From Pseudomonadota bacterium (lineage in GTDB: Bacteria; Pseudomonadota; Alphaproteobacteria; Rhizobiales; Xanthobacteraceae): a stretch of DNA of 38,715 bases. A program made the translations under genes and the position numbers. The stretch is from contig JAEWHT010000179.1 of assembly GCA_023387695.1 (NCBI GenBank), forward strand, positions 1 to 38,715, given 5' to 3'. A model generated the notes under the pieces. It saw nothing but the letters and a program-made list of their open reading frames with translations, searched no databases and was not told the origin of the DNA. Positions 7,993-16,273 of the stretch are shown one piece after another. Within the stretch, counting starts at the first letter, position 1, and each line of letters begins with the position of its first letter.

Positions 7993-9167
7993 CTCACCCG
8001 CACCGGCAGCGAGGCAAGGCCGCGCAGCACGTTGTTGAGCGCCAGCACGGGCTCGCCAATCTCGAAGCGGGCCACCTTCTCGACCAACACCTCCAGCAGC
8101 GCGGTCATCTCCAGCCGGGCCAGATGCAGGCCGGCGCACATGTGTGTCCCGTTGCCGAAGCCGAGATGATCGCTGGCCCGGCGGCGCACGTCGAAGCACT
8201 CGGCGTCCTGCCATTTCCGTTCATCGCGATTGGCCGAGGCGTAGAGCAGCAGCACCCGGCTTCCGCCCGGAATGTTCACGCCGCCAATCGTCGCGTCCGT
8301 GGCGAGATGGCGGGTGAAGCCGCGAATGGGCGATTCCAGCCGAAGCGACTCGTTGATGGCGTTGGGGATCAACGTGGGGTCGGCTCGCACCAGATCCCAT
8401 TGCGCGGGATATTTGCCAAACAGCATGATCAGGTTCGCGGTGGCAAAGATCGTGGTGTCGAGGCTCGGTCCGAGATAATCGCGCATCAGCACCGGACAAC
8501 GCTCCGGCTCGACCTCACCGCGCTCTCCGGCCTGGAAGATGCGATCTCCCCAACTTCCCGGCCGTAGATGTTCGCGAATGCTTGCGCCGCCGAGATAGCC
8601 GCGCATCTCCTGGACGTCGGTCATGGCGGCGCAGCCACGCGCGTTCATCGTCCCCAGCACATTGAACGTGGCCGACGCCCAACGCAGCATGCTGCCGCGG
8701 CCGTAGTCTTCCAGGCCCACCAGCTTGGAAACGATCGTGAGCGGCAGGTGCTGTGCCAGATCCGTCACCGCATCGAATTGTCCGCGCGTCACGAGGTCGT
8801 CGACCAGCCGCCGCGCCTCGGCCCGGATCTGTGGACCGATCTCCTCCAGCGCGCGCGGCAGCAGCGGCGCGGCGATGATCGCACGCAACTTATCTTGCAG
8901 CGGCGCATCGCTCGCCAGCGTCGTGCCGCGCGACATCTCGTTGACGCGATCGTTGGCGGCAACCCCTTGCGCCGATGAAAATACGCCGGGGTTACGAAGT
9001 GCGGCACGGACGTCCTCGAAGCGGCTGACCGCATAGAGCCCGTTGTGGGGCAGCCACACTGCTGCACCGAGATCGCGAAGCGCCCGGTAATGCGGATAGG
9101 GATCGCGCAGCACATCGTCATCGTAGAGATCGAAATCGTAGACCGGGCAGTCCGCTATCGCCGGCAT
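7989..9167 (-). CDS. Cytochrome P450 monooxygenase
   Basis: A 392-residue soluble bacterial P450. The haem-binding loop is FGNGTHMCAGLHLARLE, with the thiolate Cys within it. The K-helix ExxR is ESLR in NESLRLESP. The I-helix acid-alcohol pair is the D-T of GPSLDTTIFA; the small residues usually before it are changed to Pro-Ser. The ATG at 9167 has ggagcaggg just upstream and places YDFDLYDDDVLRDPYPHYRALRD at the usual N-terminus; a longer frame to 9221 would overlap the upstream gene. It lies 22 bases after the binding-protein gene, so the two are probably co-transcribed. No ferredoxin or reductase is encoded nearby. It likely hydroxylates or O-demethylates the aromatic compound handled by this island. 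Confidence 0.93.
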   Translation of the reverse strand: MPAIADCPVYDFDLYDDDVLRDPYPHYRALRDLGAAVWLPHNGLYAVSRFEDVRAALRNPGVFSSAQGVAANDRVNEMSRGTTLASDAPLQDKLRAIIAAPLLPRALEEIGPQIRAEARRLVDDLVTRGQFDAVTDLAQHLPLTIVSKLVGLEDYGRGSMLRWASATFNVLGTMNARGCAAMTDVQEMRGYLGGASIREHLRPGSWGDRIFQAGERGEVEPERCPVLMRDYLGPSLDTTIFATANLIMLFGKYPAQWDLVRADPTLIPNAINESLRLESPIRGFTRHLATDATIGGVNIPGGSRVLLLYASANRDERKWQDAECFDVRRRASDHLGFGNGTHMCAGLHLARLEMTALLEVLVEKVARFEIGEPVLALNNVLRGLASLPVRVS

Positions 9168-9189
9168 GATCCCTGCTCCGCTCTGCGGC

Positions 9190-10338
9190 TCAGCGCACGG
9201 CAATCCATTCGCCCTTATCAAGCTTGCCGAGCGTCAGCGCGCTCTGGTCCAGTCCGGTGTGGTCGTTCGGCCCGTAATTGTAGATGCCGCGCGATCCGGC
9301 GACACCCTTGAGCCCCTCGATCGCGCTGCGCAAGCCTTCCCGAAACTCCGCGCTTCCGGGCTCTCCAGCCTTCAATGCCGCAGGCACCGCGCGCTCGATC
9401 AGGAGCAATGCGTCGTAGGCCGAGGCTGCAAAAATGTTGCGGCTGCCGGGGCCGAACTTCGTCTCATAGCGCTGGATGAACTCGAGCGCGGCCTTCTTCG
9501 CGGGATAGTCGTCCGGGAAAGACGCAGCACCCACGGCCGGGCTCAGCGGCACGAAGATGCCCTCGCCCTGCGCGCCGGTCAGCTTGCGGAAGTCGCCGAA
9601 CGTGGCGCCGAGCGTGCCGTAGATCTGGCCCTCATAGCCCTTCTCCCGCAATTGCAGCAGCGGAAGCGCCGCCGGCGCACCCGAGGCTGCAATCAGAACC
9701 GCATCCGGCCCGGCGGCGATGATCTTCAGGATCTGCCCCACCACCGTGGTATCGGTCCGCGCATATTTCTCGTCGGCAACAAGCTCAATCCCTGCGGCCT
9801 TGCACATATCAGCGCTGACTTTACTCCAGGCGTCGCCATAAGAATCGCCAAAGCCGATCAGCGCGAGTTTCTTGACGCCGGTCTTCTTCATGTTCGCAAA
9901 CAACGGCGTTGCCTCGTGATCGTCGTTGGTCGTGGTCTTGAAGATCCAGCGCCGCCGTGCATCGACCGGGGCGACCAGCGCGTTGACAGGCGCGAGCGTA
10001 ATCACGGGCAATTTGTACTCGACTGCCGGATCGATCGCGGCAAACGAGCCTGGGGTCGACGTCGGCCCGACAAGAATGTCGATCTTGCTTTCCTGATACA
10101 GCTTACGAAGTGCAGCGACTGCTGCCGTGCTGTCGGACGCCTCGTCGAGGAAGAGATAGTTCACCTTCTTGCCGGCAATCTCGGTCGGACCGAAAGTCGT
10201 GCCGTTCCGCTCGGCGTTGCCGATGGCAGCGGCAGGTCCCGTTGCCGACAGGATGATCCCGACATTGATGTCGGCGGCAACAACTGGCGCCGCAAACAAT
10301 TGCATCGCAAGGCACACGCCCAGCACAGATCGCAGCAT
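9190..10338 (-). CDS. ABC transporter substrate-binding protein, branched-chain amino acid type (1)
   Basis: A 382-residue periplasmic binding protein of the Leu/Ile/Val type I fold. The signal peptide covers about residues 1-22 (ending VVAA), followed by the usual INVGIILSATGPAAAIG. Relatives bind amino acids or aromatic acids. The start has a near-perfect site, ggaggaga. It is upstream of the P450 gene on the same strand and divergent from the flavin hydroxylase. No matching permease or ATPase gene is in the window, so it either works with a transporter encoded elsewhere or serves sensing. The ligand is presumed to be an aromatic acid because of the neighbours. Confidence 0.9.
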   Translation of the reverse strand: MLRSVLGVCLAMQLFAAPVVAADINVGIILSATGPAAAIGNAERNGTTFGPTEIAGKKVNYLFLDEASDSTAAVAALRKLYQESKIDILVGPTSTPGSFAAIDPAVEYKLPVITLAPVNALVAPVDARRRWIFKTTTNDDHEATPLFANMKKTGVKKLALIGFGDSYGDAWSKVSADMCKAAGIELVADEKYARTDTTVVGQILKIIAAGPDAVLIAASGAPAALPLLQLREKGYEGQIYGTLGATFGDFRKLTGAQGEGIFVPLSPAVGAASFPDDYPAKKAALEFIQRYETKFGPGSRNIFAASAYDALLLIERAVPAALKAGEPGSAEFREGLRSAIEGLKGVAGSRGIYNYGPNDHTGLDQSALTLGKLDKGEWIAVR

Positions 10339-10442
10339 CGCCGTCTCCTCCAGTCGGCCGCCTCGCGGGCAGCCTGAACTTTATTTCCTTTGGCTCCTCC
10401 CTAGCCAAAACGAGCCCACAGCGCGTAGCGCTATCACCGAGT

Positions 10443-10486
10443 TGTCCGGCTGGCGGACAGCAGAGGCCGCGTCCGCTGGGCGGACA
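10443..10486. promoter_or_regulatory. Two copies of a 17-bp palindrome, candidate operator
   Basis: TGTCCG-N5-CGGACA at 10443-10459 and CGTCCG-N5-CGGACA at 10470-10486, 27 bases centre to centre. Both have a G-rich CTGG-containing spacer. They lie between the divergent binding-protein and hydroxylase genes, 53 bases before the hydroxylase start. Size and symmetry suit a dimeric regulator such as the IclR protein encoded at 7201. Confidence 0.6.
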
Positions 10487-10538
10487 CTTGGCGAAGTGCC
10501 GTTGAATGGATGGCACCGCTTGGGGAAGAGATAGCCCC

Positions 10539-12035
10539 ATGCAAGATAAATCCGCACCAGAACAGTTTGACGTCGTGATCGTCGGCCGTGGCCCGGTCGG
10601 CGCCACGCTCGCCAATCTGCTCGGCCTCTGCGGCGTGCGGACGCTGGTGCTGGAGCGCGAGGCACGGACCTATCATCTGCCGCGCGCAGTGCACTTCGAC
10701 GACGAATGCATGCGCGTGTTCCAGACCATTGGTCTTGCCGACGCGATCCTGCCCCATGTCATCCTCAGCCCCGGCATGTTGTTCCTCGACGCTGACGGCA
10801 AGATGCTGCTGGACTGGTCGCGGCCGCAGACCCTGACGCCGATGGGCTGGAATCTCAGCTATCGCTTCCACCAGCCGACCCTGGAGGAATTGCTGATCGG
10901 TGGCCTCGCGCGCTGGCCGCATGTGAGCATGCGCAACCGCTGCGATGTCTTCGCGCTGGACCAAGACGATAACGGCGTGCGCGTCCGCTATGAAGACCTC
11001 TCCAACGGAAAACTCACCGAAATCCGCGCCGGCTACGTGATCGGCTGCGACGGTGCGCGGTCCCTCGTACGCCGCTTCATCGGCTCCGGCATGGACGATC
11101 TCGGCTTCCACGAGCGCTGGCTGGTGATCGACGTGCTGCTCAAACGCGCGCGCGACGATCTCGGCGACTACAGCCTGCAACATTGCGATCCCCGGCGACC
11201 CGCAACTTATGTTCGCGGCACGGGCACGCGGCGGCGCTGGGAGATCACGGTTCTCCCGGACGAGGATTCAAACGACGTCGCGCAGGCAGCAAAGGTCTGG
11301 GAGCTGCTGTCGCCCTGGGTCACGCCCGAGGATGCCGAGCTCGAACGCGCGGCGGTCTACACCTTTCATTCCGTCATCGCGCAGCAATGGCGCAATGGCC
11401 GGCTGCTGCTCGCGGGCGATTCAGCGCATCAGACCCCGCCCTTCCTCGGTCAAGGCATGTGCGCCGGCATTCGCGATGCCGCCAACCTTGCCTGGAAGCT
11501 TGCGAGCGTCATTCGCAGCGGCGCCGATGCCAGCCTGCTCGACACCTATCAGAGCGAGCGCCAGCCGCATGTGCGCGAGTTCATCGAGCTCGCCATTCGC
11601 CTAGGCGGTGTCATCAACACCAAGGCGATCGAGGCGGGTCTTGCCGCCGGCGAAGCGCGCGAGAATGCGCCCGTCAAGCTCGAGGTGAAGAAGCCCCTGC
11701 TCGGCCCCGGGCTTGCGCTCGGCGATCTCCCGCTCGCCGGACATCTGGCGCCGCAGTTCACGCTGAAGGACGGCCGCCGCGGCGACGACCTCATCGGCTA
11801 CAGCCACGTGCTGCTCGTCGACAACGCGAGGCGTCCCGCTCTGTCGCAAGACGGACTCAAAATCCTGACCAGCGACGATGCCGAAGGTATCGGCCCCTGG
11901 CTCCGCGAGCACGGCCTCACCGCCGCGCTGGTCCGCCCCGACCGCTACATCCGCGGCACGGCCCGCAACGATGCCGAACTCGACCGGCTCATCGCCGCCA
12001 TCACACCTCCCACCCACGTGCCGTCCGCGGCCTGA
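10539..12035 (+). CDS. FAD-dependent aromatic hydroxylase, MhpA-like
   Basis: A 498-residue flavoprotein monooxygenase of the phenol hydroxylase/MhpA group, which adds a hydroxyl next to an existing one to make a catechol. It has the FAD dinucleotide loop GRGPVG (16-21, with Arg where Ala is usual), the CDGARS motif (170-175) and the second FAD motif GRLLLAGDSAHQTPPFLGQG (287-306). MhpA is usually about 550 residues, so the C-terminal thioredoxin-like domain here is shortened. The ATG at 10539 follows ggggaag. An alternative ATG at 10506 adds 11 residues and is less likely. It leads an apparent operon with the FAH-family gene (24 bases later) and a binding-protein gene. Confidence 0.88.
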   Translation: MQDKSAPEQFDVVIVGRGPVGATLANLLGLCGVRTLVLEREARTYHLPRAVHFDDECMRVFQTIGLADAILPHVILSPGMLFLDADGKMLLDWSRPQTLTPMGWNLSYRFHQPTLEELLIGGLARWPHVSMRNRCDVFALDQDDNGVRVRYEDLSNGKLTEIRAGYVIGCDGARSLVRRFIGSGMDDLGFHERWLVIDVLLKRARDDLGDYSLQHCDPRRPATYVRGTGTRRRWEITVLPDEDSNDVAQAAKVWELLSPWVTPEDAELERAAVYTFHSVIAQQWRNGRLLLAGDSAHQTPPFLGQGMCAGIRDAANLAWKLASVIRSGADASLLDTYQSERQPHVREFIELAIRLGGVINTKAIEAGLAAGEARENAPVKLEVKKPLLGPGLALGDLPLAGHLAPQFTLKDGRRGDDLIGYSHVLLVDNARRPALSQDGLKILTSDDAEGIGPWLREHGLTAALVRPDRYIRGTARNDAELDRLIAAITPPTHVPSAA

Positions 12036-12059
12036 TCGACCACTCCCCAAGGATATCTC

Positions 12060-12911
12060 ATGAAGCTGCTCTCTTTCATCGCCGACGGCCGCGCCTCGTT
12101 CGGGGCCGTCAAGGACAATGGCGTCGTCGATCTCGGCACGCGCATGGCCGGATGCACAACGCTGCGACAAATGCTCGAGAGCGGCCGCGTGGCCGAGGCA
12201 GCAAAGCTTGTCGCGTCCACCGCGCCTGACCATGCGCTCGAGGCCATCAGCTTTGCGCCCGTCATCCCCGATCCCGGCAAGATCATCTGCGTCGGCCTCA
12301 ACTACCGTGACCACGTCGCGGAGACCGGCCGCACTGTTACCGAGAAGCCGGCGCTGTTCGTCCGCTTCCCCTGCAGCCAGGTCGGCCATCTCCAGCCGAT
12401 CGTGAAACCGAAGGTGAGCGACGATTTCGACTATGAGGGCGAGCTCGCACTCGTCATCGGCAAGCAAGGCCGGCACATTCCGGCGAGCCGCGCGCTTGAC
12501 CATATCGCCGGCTATGCTTGCTACAACGAAGGCAGCGTCCGCGACTGGCAGCGCCACACCAGCCAGTTCCTCTCCGGCAAGACCTTTGCCGAGAGCGGCA
12601 GCTTTGGCCCTTGGCTGGTGACGGCGGATGAGATCCCCGATCCGTCGAAGCTCACGCTCCAGACGCGCCTCAACGGCCAGGTCGTGCAGAACACGACGAC
12701 TGATCTGCTGATCACCGGCATCCCCGACCTGATCGCCTACATTTCGACGATCTGCCCGCTCGTCCCCGGTGACGTCATCGTCACGGGCACGCCCGGCGGC
12801 GTCGGCCTCAAGCGCACGCCGCCGTTGTGGATGCGCCCCGGCGATACCGTCGAGGTCGAGATCTCCGGCATCGGAACGCTCCGCAACAAGGTCGTGGCCG
12901 AAGCGGCCTGA
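12060..12911 (+). CDS. Fumarylacetoacetate hydrolase family protein
   Basis: A 283-residue FAH-fold enzyme. The domain begins at KIICVGLNYRDHVAE (near 76). Metal ligands are in FDYEGELALVIGK, which carries two of the acidic ligands, and further on GYACYNEGS and the conserved GDVIVTGTPGGVG. Family members hydrolyse or hydrate acylpyruvate-like ring-cleavage products. Here it would act after the extradiol dioxygenase and is co-transcribed with the hydroxylase that would make the catechol. It could be a C-C hydrolase, a 2-hydroxypentadienoate hydratase or a decarboxylase; the fold does not distinguish these. A canonical MhpC, MhpD or MhpE is not present in the window. Confidence 0.88.
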   Translation: MKLLSFIADGRASFGAVKDNGVVDLGTRMAGCTTLRQMLESGRVAEAAKLVASTAPDHALEAISFAPVIPDPGKIICVGLNYRDHVAETGRTVTEKPALFVRFPCSQVGHLQPIVKPKVSDDFDYEGELALVIGKQGRHIPASRALDHIAGYACYNEGSVRDWQRHTSQFLSGKTFAESGSFGPWLVTADEIPDPSKLTLQTRLNGQVVQNTTTDLLITGIPDLIAYISTICPLVPGDVIVTGTPGGVGLKRTPPLWMRPGDTVEVEISGIGTLRNKVVAEAA

Positions 12912-12945
12912 TCGTCAACAACCGACAATAAAATCAGGAAACGCC

Positions 12946-14154
12946 ATGCCCACCCTCCGCACGACATCCACCGCCCTTCTGCTGGTCACGCTGGCGCTCG
13001 CGGGCGCCGCGCGCGCCGAGATCAAGGGCGACGCCGTCCGCATCGGTGTCCTCACCGACATGAATGGCGTATTCGCAACCGCGATGGGCCCGGGCTCGGT
13101 CGAGGCAGCGCGGATGGCGGCGGAGGAGTTCGGCGGCAAGATCAACGGCAAGCCGATCGAGATCCTGCAGGCCGACCACCAGAACAAGCCGGACCTCGCA
13201 GCTTCTCTCGCACGAAAATGGTTCAGCGACGGCATGCAGGCGATCGCGGATGGCGGCAGCTCGGGTGCGGCACTTGCGGTGCAGGAACTCGTGCGTGGCA
13301 ACGGCAAGATCTTCCTCGTCTCCGGCGCCGGCGCCAACCAGCTGACCGATGAGGCCTGTGCGCCCTCGAGCGTGCAGTGGACGCAAGATGCCTATTCCAC
13401 CGCGACGGCGGTCGTCTCCGGCGTCATGCAGACCAGCAAGGAACCGTGGTTCTTCATCACCGGCGATTACGCCTTCGGCCATTCGATCGAGGCAACCGCG
13501 CGCGAACGGATTGCCGCGCTCGGCGGCAAGGTTGCCGGCAGCGTCAAGGCCCAGCTCGGCACGCCAGACTATTCATCGTTCCTGCTGCAAGCACAGTCCT
13601 CCGGCGCCAAGATCCTGGCGATCAATGTCGCCGGCGACAATGCCACCGCGATCAAGCAGGCGGAGGAATTCGGCCTCGCCGATCAGGGCATCAAGATCGT
13701 TCCGATGTCGTTCCAGAACGTCGACATAGAGGCCGTCGGTCTGAAAGCGACACGCGGCGATCTCATCGTCACCTCGTTCTTCGAGGACGTCTCGCCGGCC
13801 GCCCGAAAGTTCTCCGATGCGTTCTACGCGCGCCGCAAGGCGATGCCGTCGCAGATCCAGGCCGGCGTCTACTCCGCCGTCCGCCATTATCTGCAGGCGG
13901 TAAAGGACACCGACTCCGACGACAGCGCGACCGTGATGGCGAAGATGAGGGCGACGCCGGTGTCGGACGCCTATACGCCCAACGGCCACATCCGCGAGGA
14001 CCAGCGCATGGTGCACGATCTCTATCTGGTGCAGGTCAAGACGCCGGAGGAGTCAAAAGGCCCGTGGGACTTCGTCAAGCTGGTCGCGACCATCCCGCCC
14101 GACCAGGCCTTCCGCCCGCTCGATCGCAGCAAGTGCAGCCTGGTCGGTAAATAA
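12946..14154 (+). CDS. ABC transporter substrate-binding protein, branched-chain amino acid type (2)
   Basis: A 402-residue periplasmic binding protein with a signal peptide (residues 1-24, ending ARA), then EIKGDAVRIGVLTDMNGVFATAMGPGSVEA, the usual first strand and ligand loop. It is the last gene of the hydroxylase operon, 34 bases after the FAH-family gene, with agga as the ribosome site. It is a second solute receptor in the same island and differs in sequence from the one at 9190, so the two probably bind different ligands or the same ligand with different affinity. No transporter membrane or ATPase gene accompanies it. Confidence 0.9.
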   Translation: MPTLRTTSTALLLVTLALAGAARAEIKGDAVRIGVLTDMNGVFATAMGPGSVEAARMAAEEFGGKINGKPIEILQADHQNKPDLAASLARKWFSDGMQAIADGGSSGAALAVQELVRGNGKIFLVSGAGANQLTDEACAPSSVQWTQDAYSTATAVVSGVMQTSKEPWFFITGDYAFGHSIEATARERIAALGGKVAGSVKAQLGTPDYSSFLLQAQSSGAKILAINVAGDNATAIKQAEEFGLADQGIKIVPMSFQNVDIEAVGLKATRGDLIVTSFFEDVSPAARKFSDAFYARRKAMPSQIQAGVYSAVRHYLQAVKDTDSDDSATVMAKMRATPVSDAYTPNGHIREDQRMVHDLYLVQVKTPEESKGPWDFVKLVATIPPDQAFRPLDRSKCSLVGK

Positions 14155-14156
14155 CC

Positions 14157-15002
14157 TCAGGCCAAATAGCGCGTGAGATAGCCTTCCATGGCGTAGAGCG
14201 CGCAGAGCGCCAGGCTCGACCACACGGCGGCGCTGAAATACAGGAACATCCAGGTCAGCTCGCCCTTCCAATGCGCGATGTCGTGGGTCACCACCCATCG
14301 CGTCGAGACGTCATGGAGCCCCTCGAGGAAGCCTAGGAACCGACCACCTTCAGCGTGCCCTGCCCGCCAGCGGCTGAGATACATCGGCACGTCGACGGTG
14401 ACGAGGAAGGCGAGGAAGCTGGCAATGCCGATGATGCCGGCAATCAGTGCCCAGCGCACCGGCCCCTGGAATTCCGGCATCAGCCGGCACAGCGCGATGC
14501 CGGCAAGGAAGAACGTCACCGCCCACAGCGAGTTCTCGATCGCGTTGAACAGGAAGTTGGTGGTGACGACAGCGTACCAGGAGAAGCACTCCGCGATCAC
14601 GATGATCGGCACGATCACCAGCGCAATGTTCACCGCGGTGTCCGCACCGGTCATGTGACCGAGCTGATGCAGGATGATCGCCCATTGCGCGACGAAACAG
14701 AGCTCGGCCACGGTCGCAACCGTGCGGCCGATGAAAACACTCGATAGCCAGGTGTCGAACAGGCAGATGCGCTGAACGTCGGCGCGCGGCAACACCGAGC
14801 GGAAGGCGCAGCCGAACACATAGCCCGCGCAGAGCAGGAACATCAGCCCGATATCCGAGCCGCCGCCGACGCTGCCGGCAACAGTCGGATAGAACTCGCG
14901 GTACAGCATGAACCAGACGAGAATGTTGGCAGCGCTGACAAGCGTCAGTGACCCCCACCACCACGCGAGGGGATTTGACCGTGCCTGCCACTGCAACATC
15001 AT
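14157..15002 (-). CDS. Multi-pass membrane protein of unknown function
   Basis: I do not recognise a family with certainty. From the ATG at 15002 it is 281 residues with about seven hydrophobic segments, beginning with LAWWWGSLTLVSAANILVWFMLY and ending FLYFSAAVWSSLALCALYAMEGY. The start is chosen because gcggag lies just before two adjacent ATG codons (15002 and 14999). The longer frame to 15188 would read through a region that looks like promoter DNA. It converges on the second binding protein with only 2 bases between stops. Four copies of TGTCATA lie directly upstream, suggesting specific regulation. Confidence 0.75.
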   Translation of the reverse strand: MMLQWQARSNPLAWWWGSLTLVSAANILVWFMLYREFYPTVAGSVGGGSDIGLMFLLCAGYVFGCAFRSVLPRADVQRICLFDTWLSSVFIGRTVATVAELCFVAQWAIILHQLGHMTGADTAVNIALVIVPIIVIAECFSWYAVVTTNFLFNAIENSLWAVTFFLAGIALCRLMPEFQGPVRWALIAGIIGIASFLAFLVTVDVPMYLSRWRAGHAEGGRFLGFLEGLHDVSTRWVVTHDIAHWKGELTWMFLYFSAAVWSSLALCALYAMEGYLTRYLA

Positions 15003-15020
15003 GAACTCCGCTGTAGTCGA

Positions 15021-15119
15021 TATGACATCCAACGGTAGTAATTCTGTCATATATCTGCAGCACAGCGCGACAAAAATCTGCGTGACGGCACTGTCATAAT
15101 TCGACCGCGCACTGTCATA
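15021..15119. promoter_or_regulatory. Four copies of heptamer TGTCATA upstream of membrane protein
   Basis: TGTCATA occurs at 15045-15051, 15092-15098 and 15113-15119 on the plus strand, and its inverse TATGACA at 15021-15027. The last two are 21 bases apart, two helical turns, and share the longer match CACTGTCATAA. Four hits of one heptamer in 99 bases is far above chance. A regulator binding array is the simplest explanation. Confidence 0.55.
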
Positions 15120-15198
15120 AATCTCGAAGGCGCCAGCGTTTCCAAGCATTTTCCGGGGACGCCGCGTCGAGCGCCGCCCCCGAAGCATATGGGCCGTC

Positions 15199-15681
15199 TT
15201 ATTTCTTCAGTCCCATCACGTAGGCCGCGAGCTTATCCAGCGTCTGGTAACCGTATTCGACGGCGCCAAAACCGATCATACCGTCGCGCTGCTCGGTGCT
15301 CGACGCCAGCTGCCGCATCATCAGCACGGTCTTGCCGTTGGCCTGCTCGGCAAAGGTGATGGTGAAGCGGAACATGCCGGGATCATCGTCCTGGTCGTGG
15401 CCGTGGTACATCTCCATCAAGGACGGCCGCTCGATGCGAAGGAAGCGCATGCGGTTCGGATAGACGGTGCCGTCGGGGCCGATCATGTTGAAGCGCCAGA
15501 CGCCGCCGACGCGCACGTCGATCTCGAAGGTTTCGATCTTGAATCCCTTCGGCCCGAACCATTGCGGAAGATGCTTCGGATCGGACCACGCCTCGAACAC
15601 CAGATCACGGGGCGCGTCGATCACACGCGACATCACGATCTCGCGGTCGATCGACCACTGCGACAGGGCAGCATTCGTCAT
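15199..15681 (-). CDS. SRPBCC-domain (AHSA1-like) protein
   Basis: A 160-residue protein of the START/Bet v 1-like fold, with the signature RVIDAPRDLVFEAWSDPKHLPQWFGPKGF near residues 20-46 and a final helix YGYQTLDKLAAYVMGLKK. Such proteins have a hydrophobic cavity for small ligands, and many are encoded with an ArsR-type repressor, as here. The ATG at 15681 shares its A with the TGA of the upstream arsR-like gene (TGATG), so the two are translationally coupled; a GTG one codon earlier is also possible. A role in binding or resisting a small hydrophobic compound is an inference. Confidence 0.9.
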   Translation of the reverse strand: MTNAALSQWSIDREIVMSRVIDAPRDLVFEAWSDPKHLPQWFGPKGFKIETFEIDVRVGGVWRFNMIGPDGTVYPNRMRFLRIERPSLMEMYHGHDQDDDPGMFRFTITFAEQANGKTVLMMRQLASSTEQRDGMIGFGAVEYGYQTLDKLAAYVMGLKK

Positions 15682-16088
15682 CACTCAGTACCTTTCCGTT
15701 TGCTTGGCTTGTTGGTTGTCTTCTCTGTCGTTTTGGACGGTCGCTTGGCGGCCGCCCTCTCCTTTTTGAGCTTCAGCACGTAAGCCTCGAAGCGATCGAG
15801 CCGCGCCTCCCAGATCGCGCGCTGATGCTGGAACCAGTCTTCCGCGCTGAGCAGCGCGTCCGGGCTGAGGCGGCAGGTGCGCACGCGGCCCTCTTTCTCC
15901 GACTCCACGAGCCCGCACGTTTCCAGCACGTGGATGTGTTTCATGAAGCTCGGCAGCGCCATCTCGAAGGGCTCGGCGAGCTCGCCGACCGAGGCTTCGC
16001 CGGCGCAGAGCCGCATCACGATCGCCCGCCGCGTGGGATCGGCGAGCGCTGCGAAGACCTGGTCGAGCTGGGGTAATTGGTTAGCCAT
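15681..16088 (-). CDS. ArsR/SmtB-family transcriptional regulator
   Basis: A 135-residue repressor-type protein. The winged helix begins LDQVFAALADPTRRAIVMRLCAGEASVGELAEPF, with the recognition helix in ALPSFMKHIHVLETCGLV and the wing in KEGRVRTCRLSP. No classic metal-binding Cys pair is in the alpha-3 helix, so it probably does not sense arsenite. The tail is very rich in Lys. The ATG at 16088 gives the standard N-terminus; a frame to 16124 would extend across the promoter. It has no Shine-Dalgarno sequence and its -10 element ends 7 bases before the ATG, so the message is probably leaderless. It is coupled to the SRPBCC gene and probably represses itself through the palindromes at 16080 and 16130. 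Confidence 0.92.
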   Translation of the reverse strand: MANQLPQLDQVFAALADPTRRAIVMRLCAGEASVGELAEPFEMALPSFMKHIHVLETCGLVESEKEGRVRTCRLSPDALLSAEDWFQHQRAIWEARLDRFEAYVLKLKKERAAAKRPSKTTEKTTNKPSKRKGTE

Positions 16089-16147
16089 GGAGCTAACTAT
16101 AAGGCGCCCTAGATCTGGCGTCAACGATTGTTAGCTCATGAGCTAAG
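16080..16147 (-). promoter_or_regulatory. arsR-like promoter with two matching palindromic operators
   Basis: Palindromes GTTAGC-N6-GCTAAC (16080-16097) and GTTAGC-N6-GCTAAG (16130-16147, whose core is a perfect 16-bp palindrome) lie 50 bases apart. On the minus strand, TTGACG (16119-16124), a 17-base spacer and TATAGT (16096-16101) form a good sigma-70 promoter. The first operator covers the -10 and the start codon; the second sits just upstream of the -35, toward the divergent serine hydrolase gene. Confidence 0.75.
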
Positions 16148-16273
16148 TATTTCTTTGCGGACATCATGGAACTCACAACGCGCAATCGTGAATTGGGAGG
16201 CCGCGCCCGCCCCGCTAGAACAACGAACGGGGGCGCACCGCATCATCAGCCAGAGCACGTGCAGCCTGTTGTC

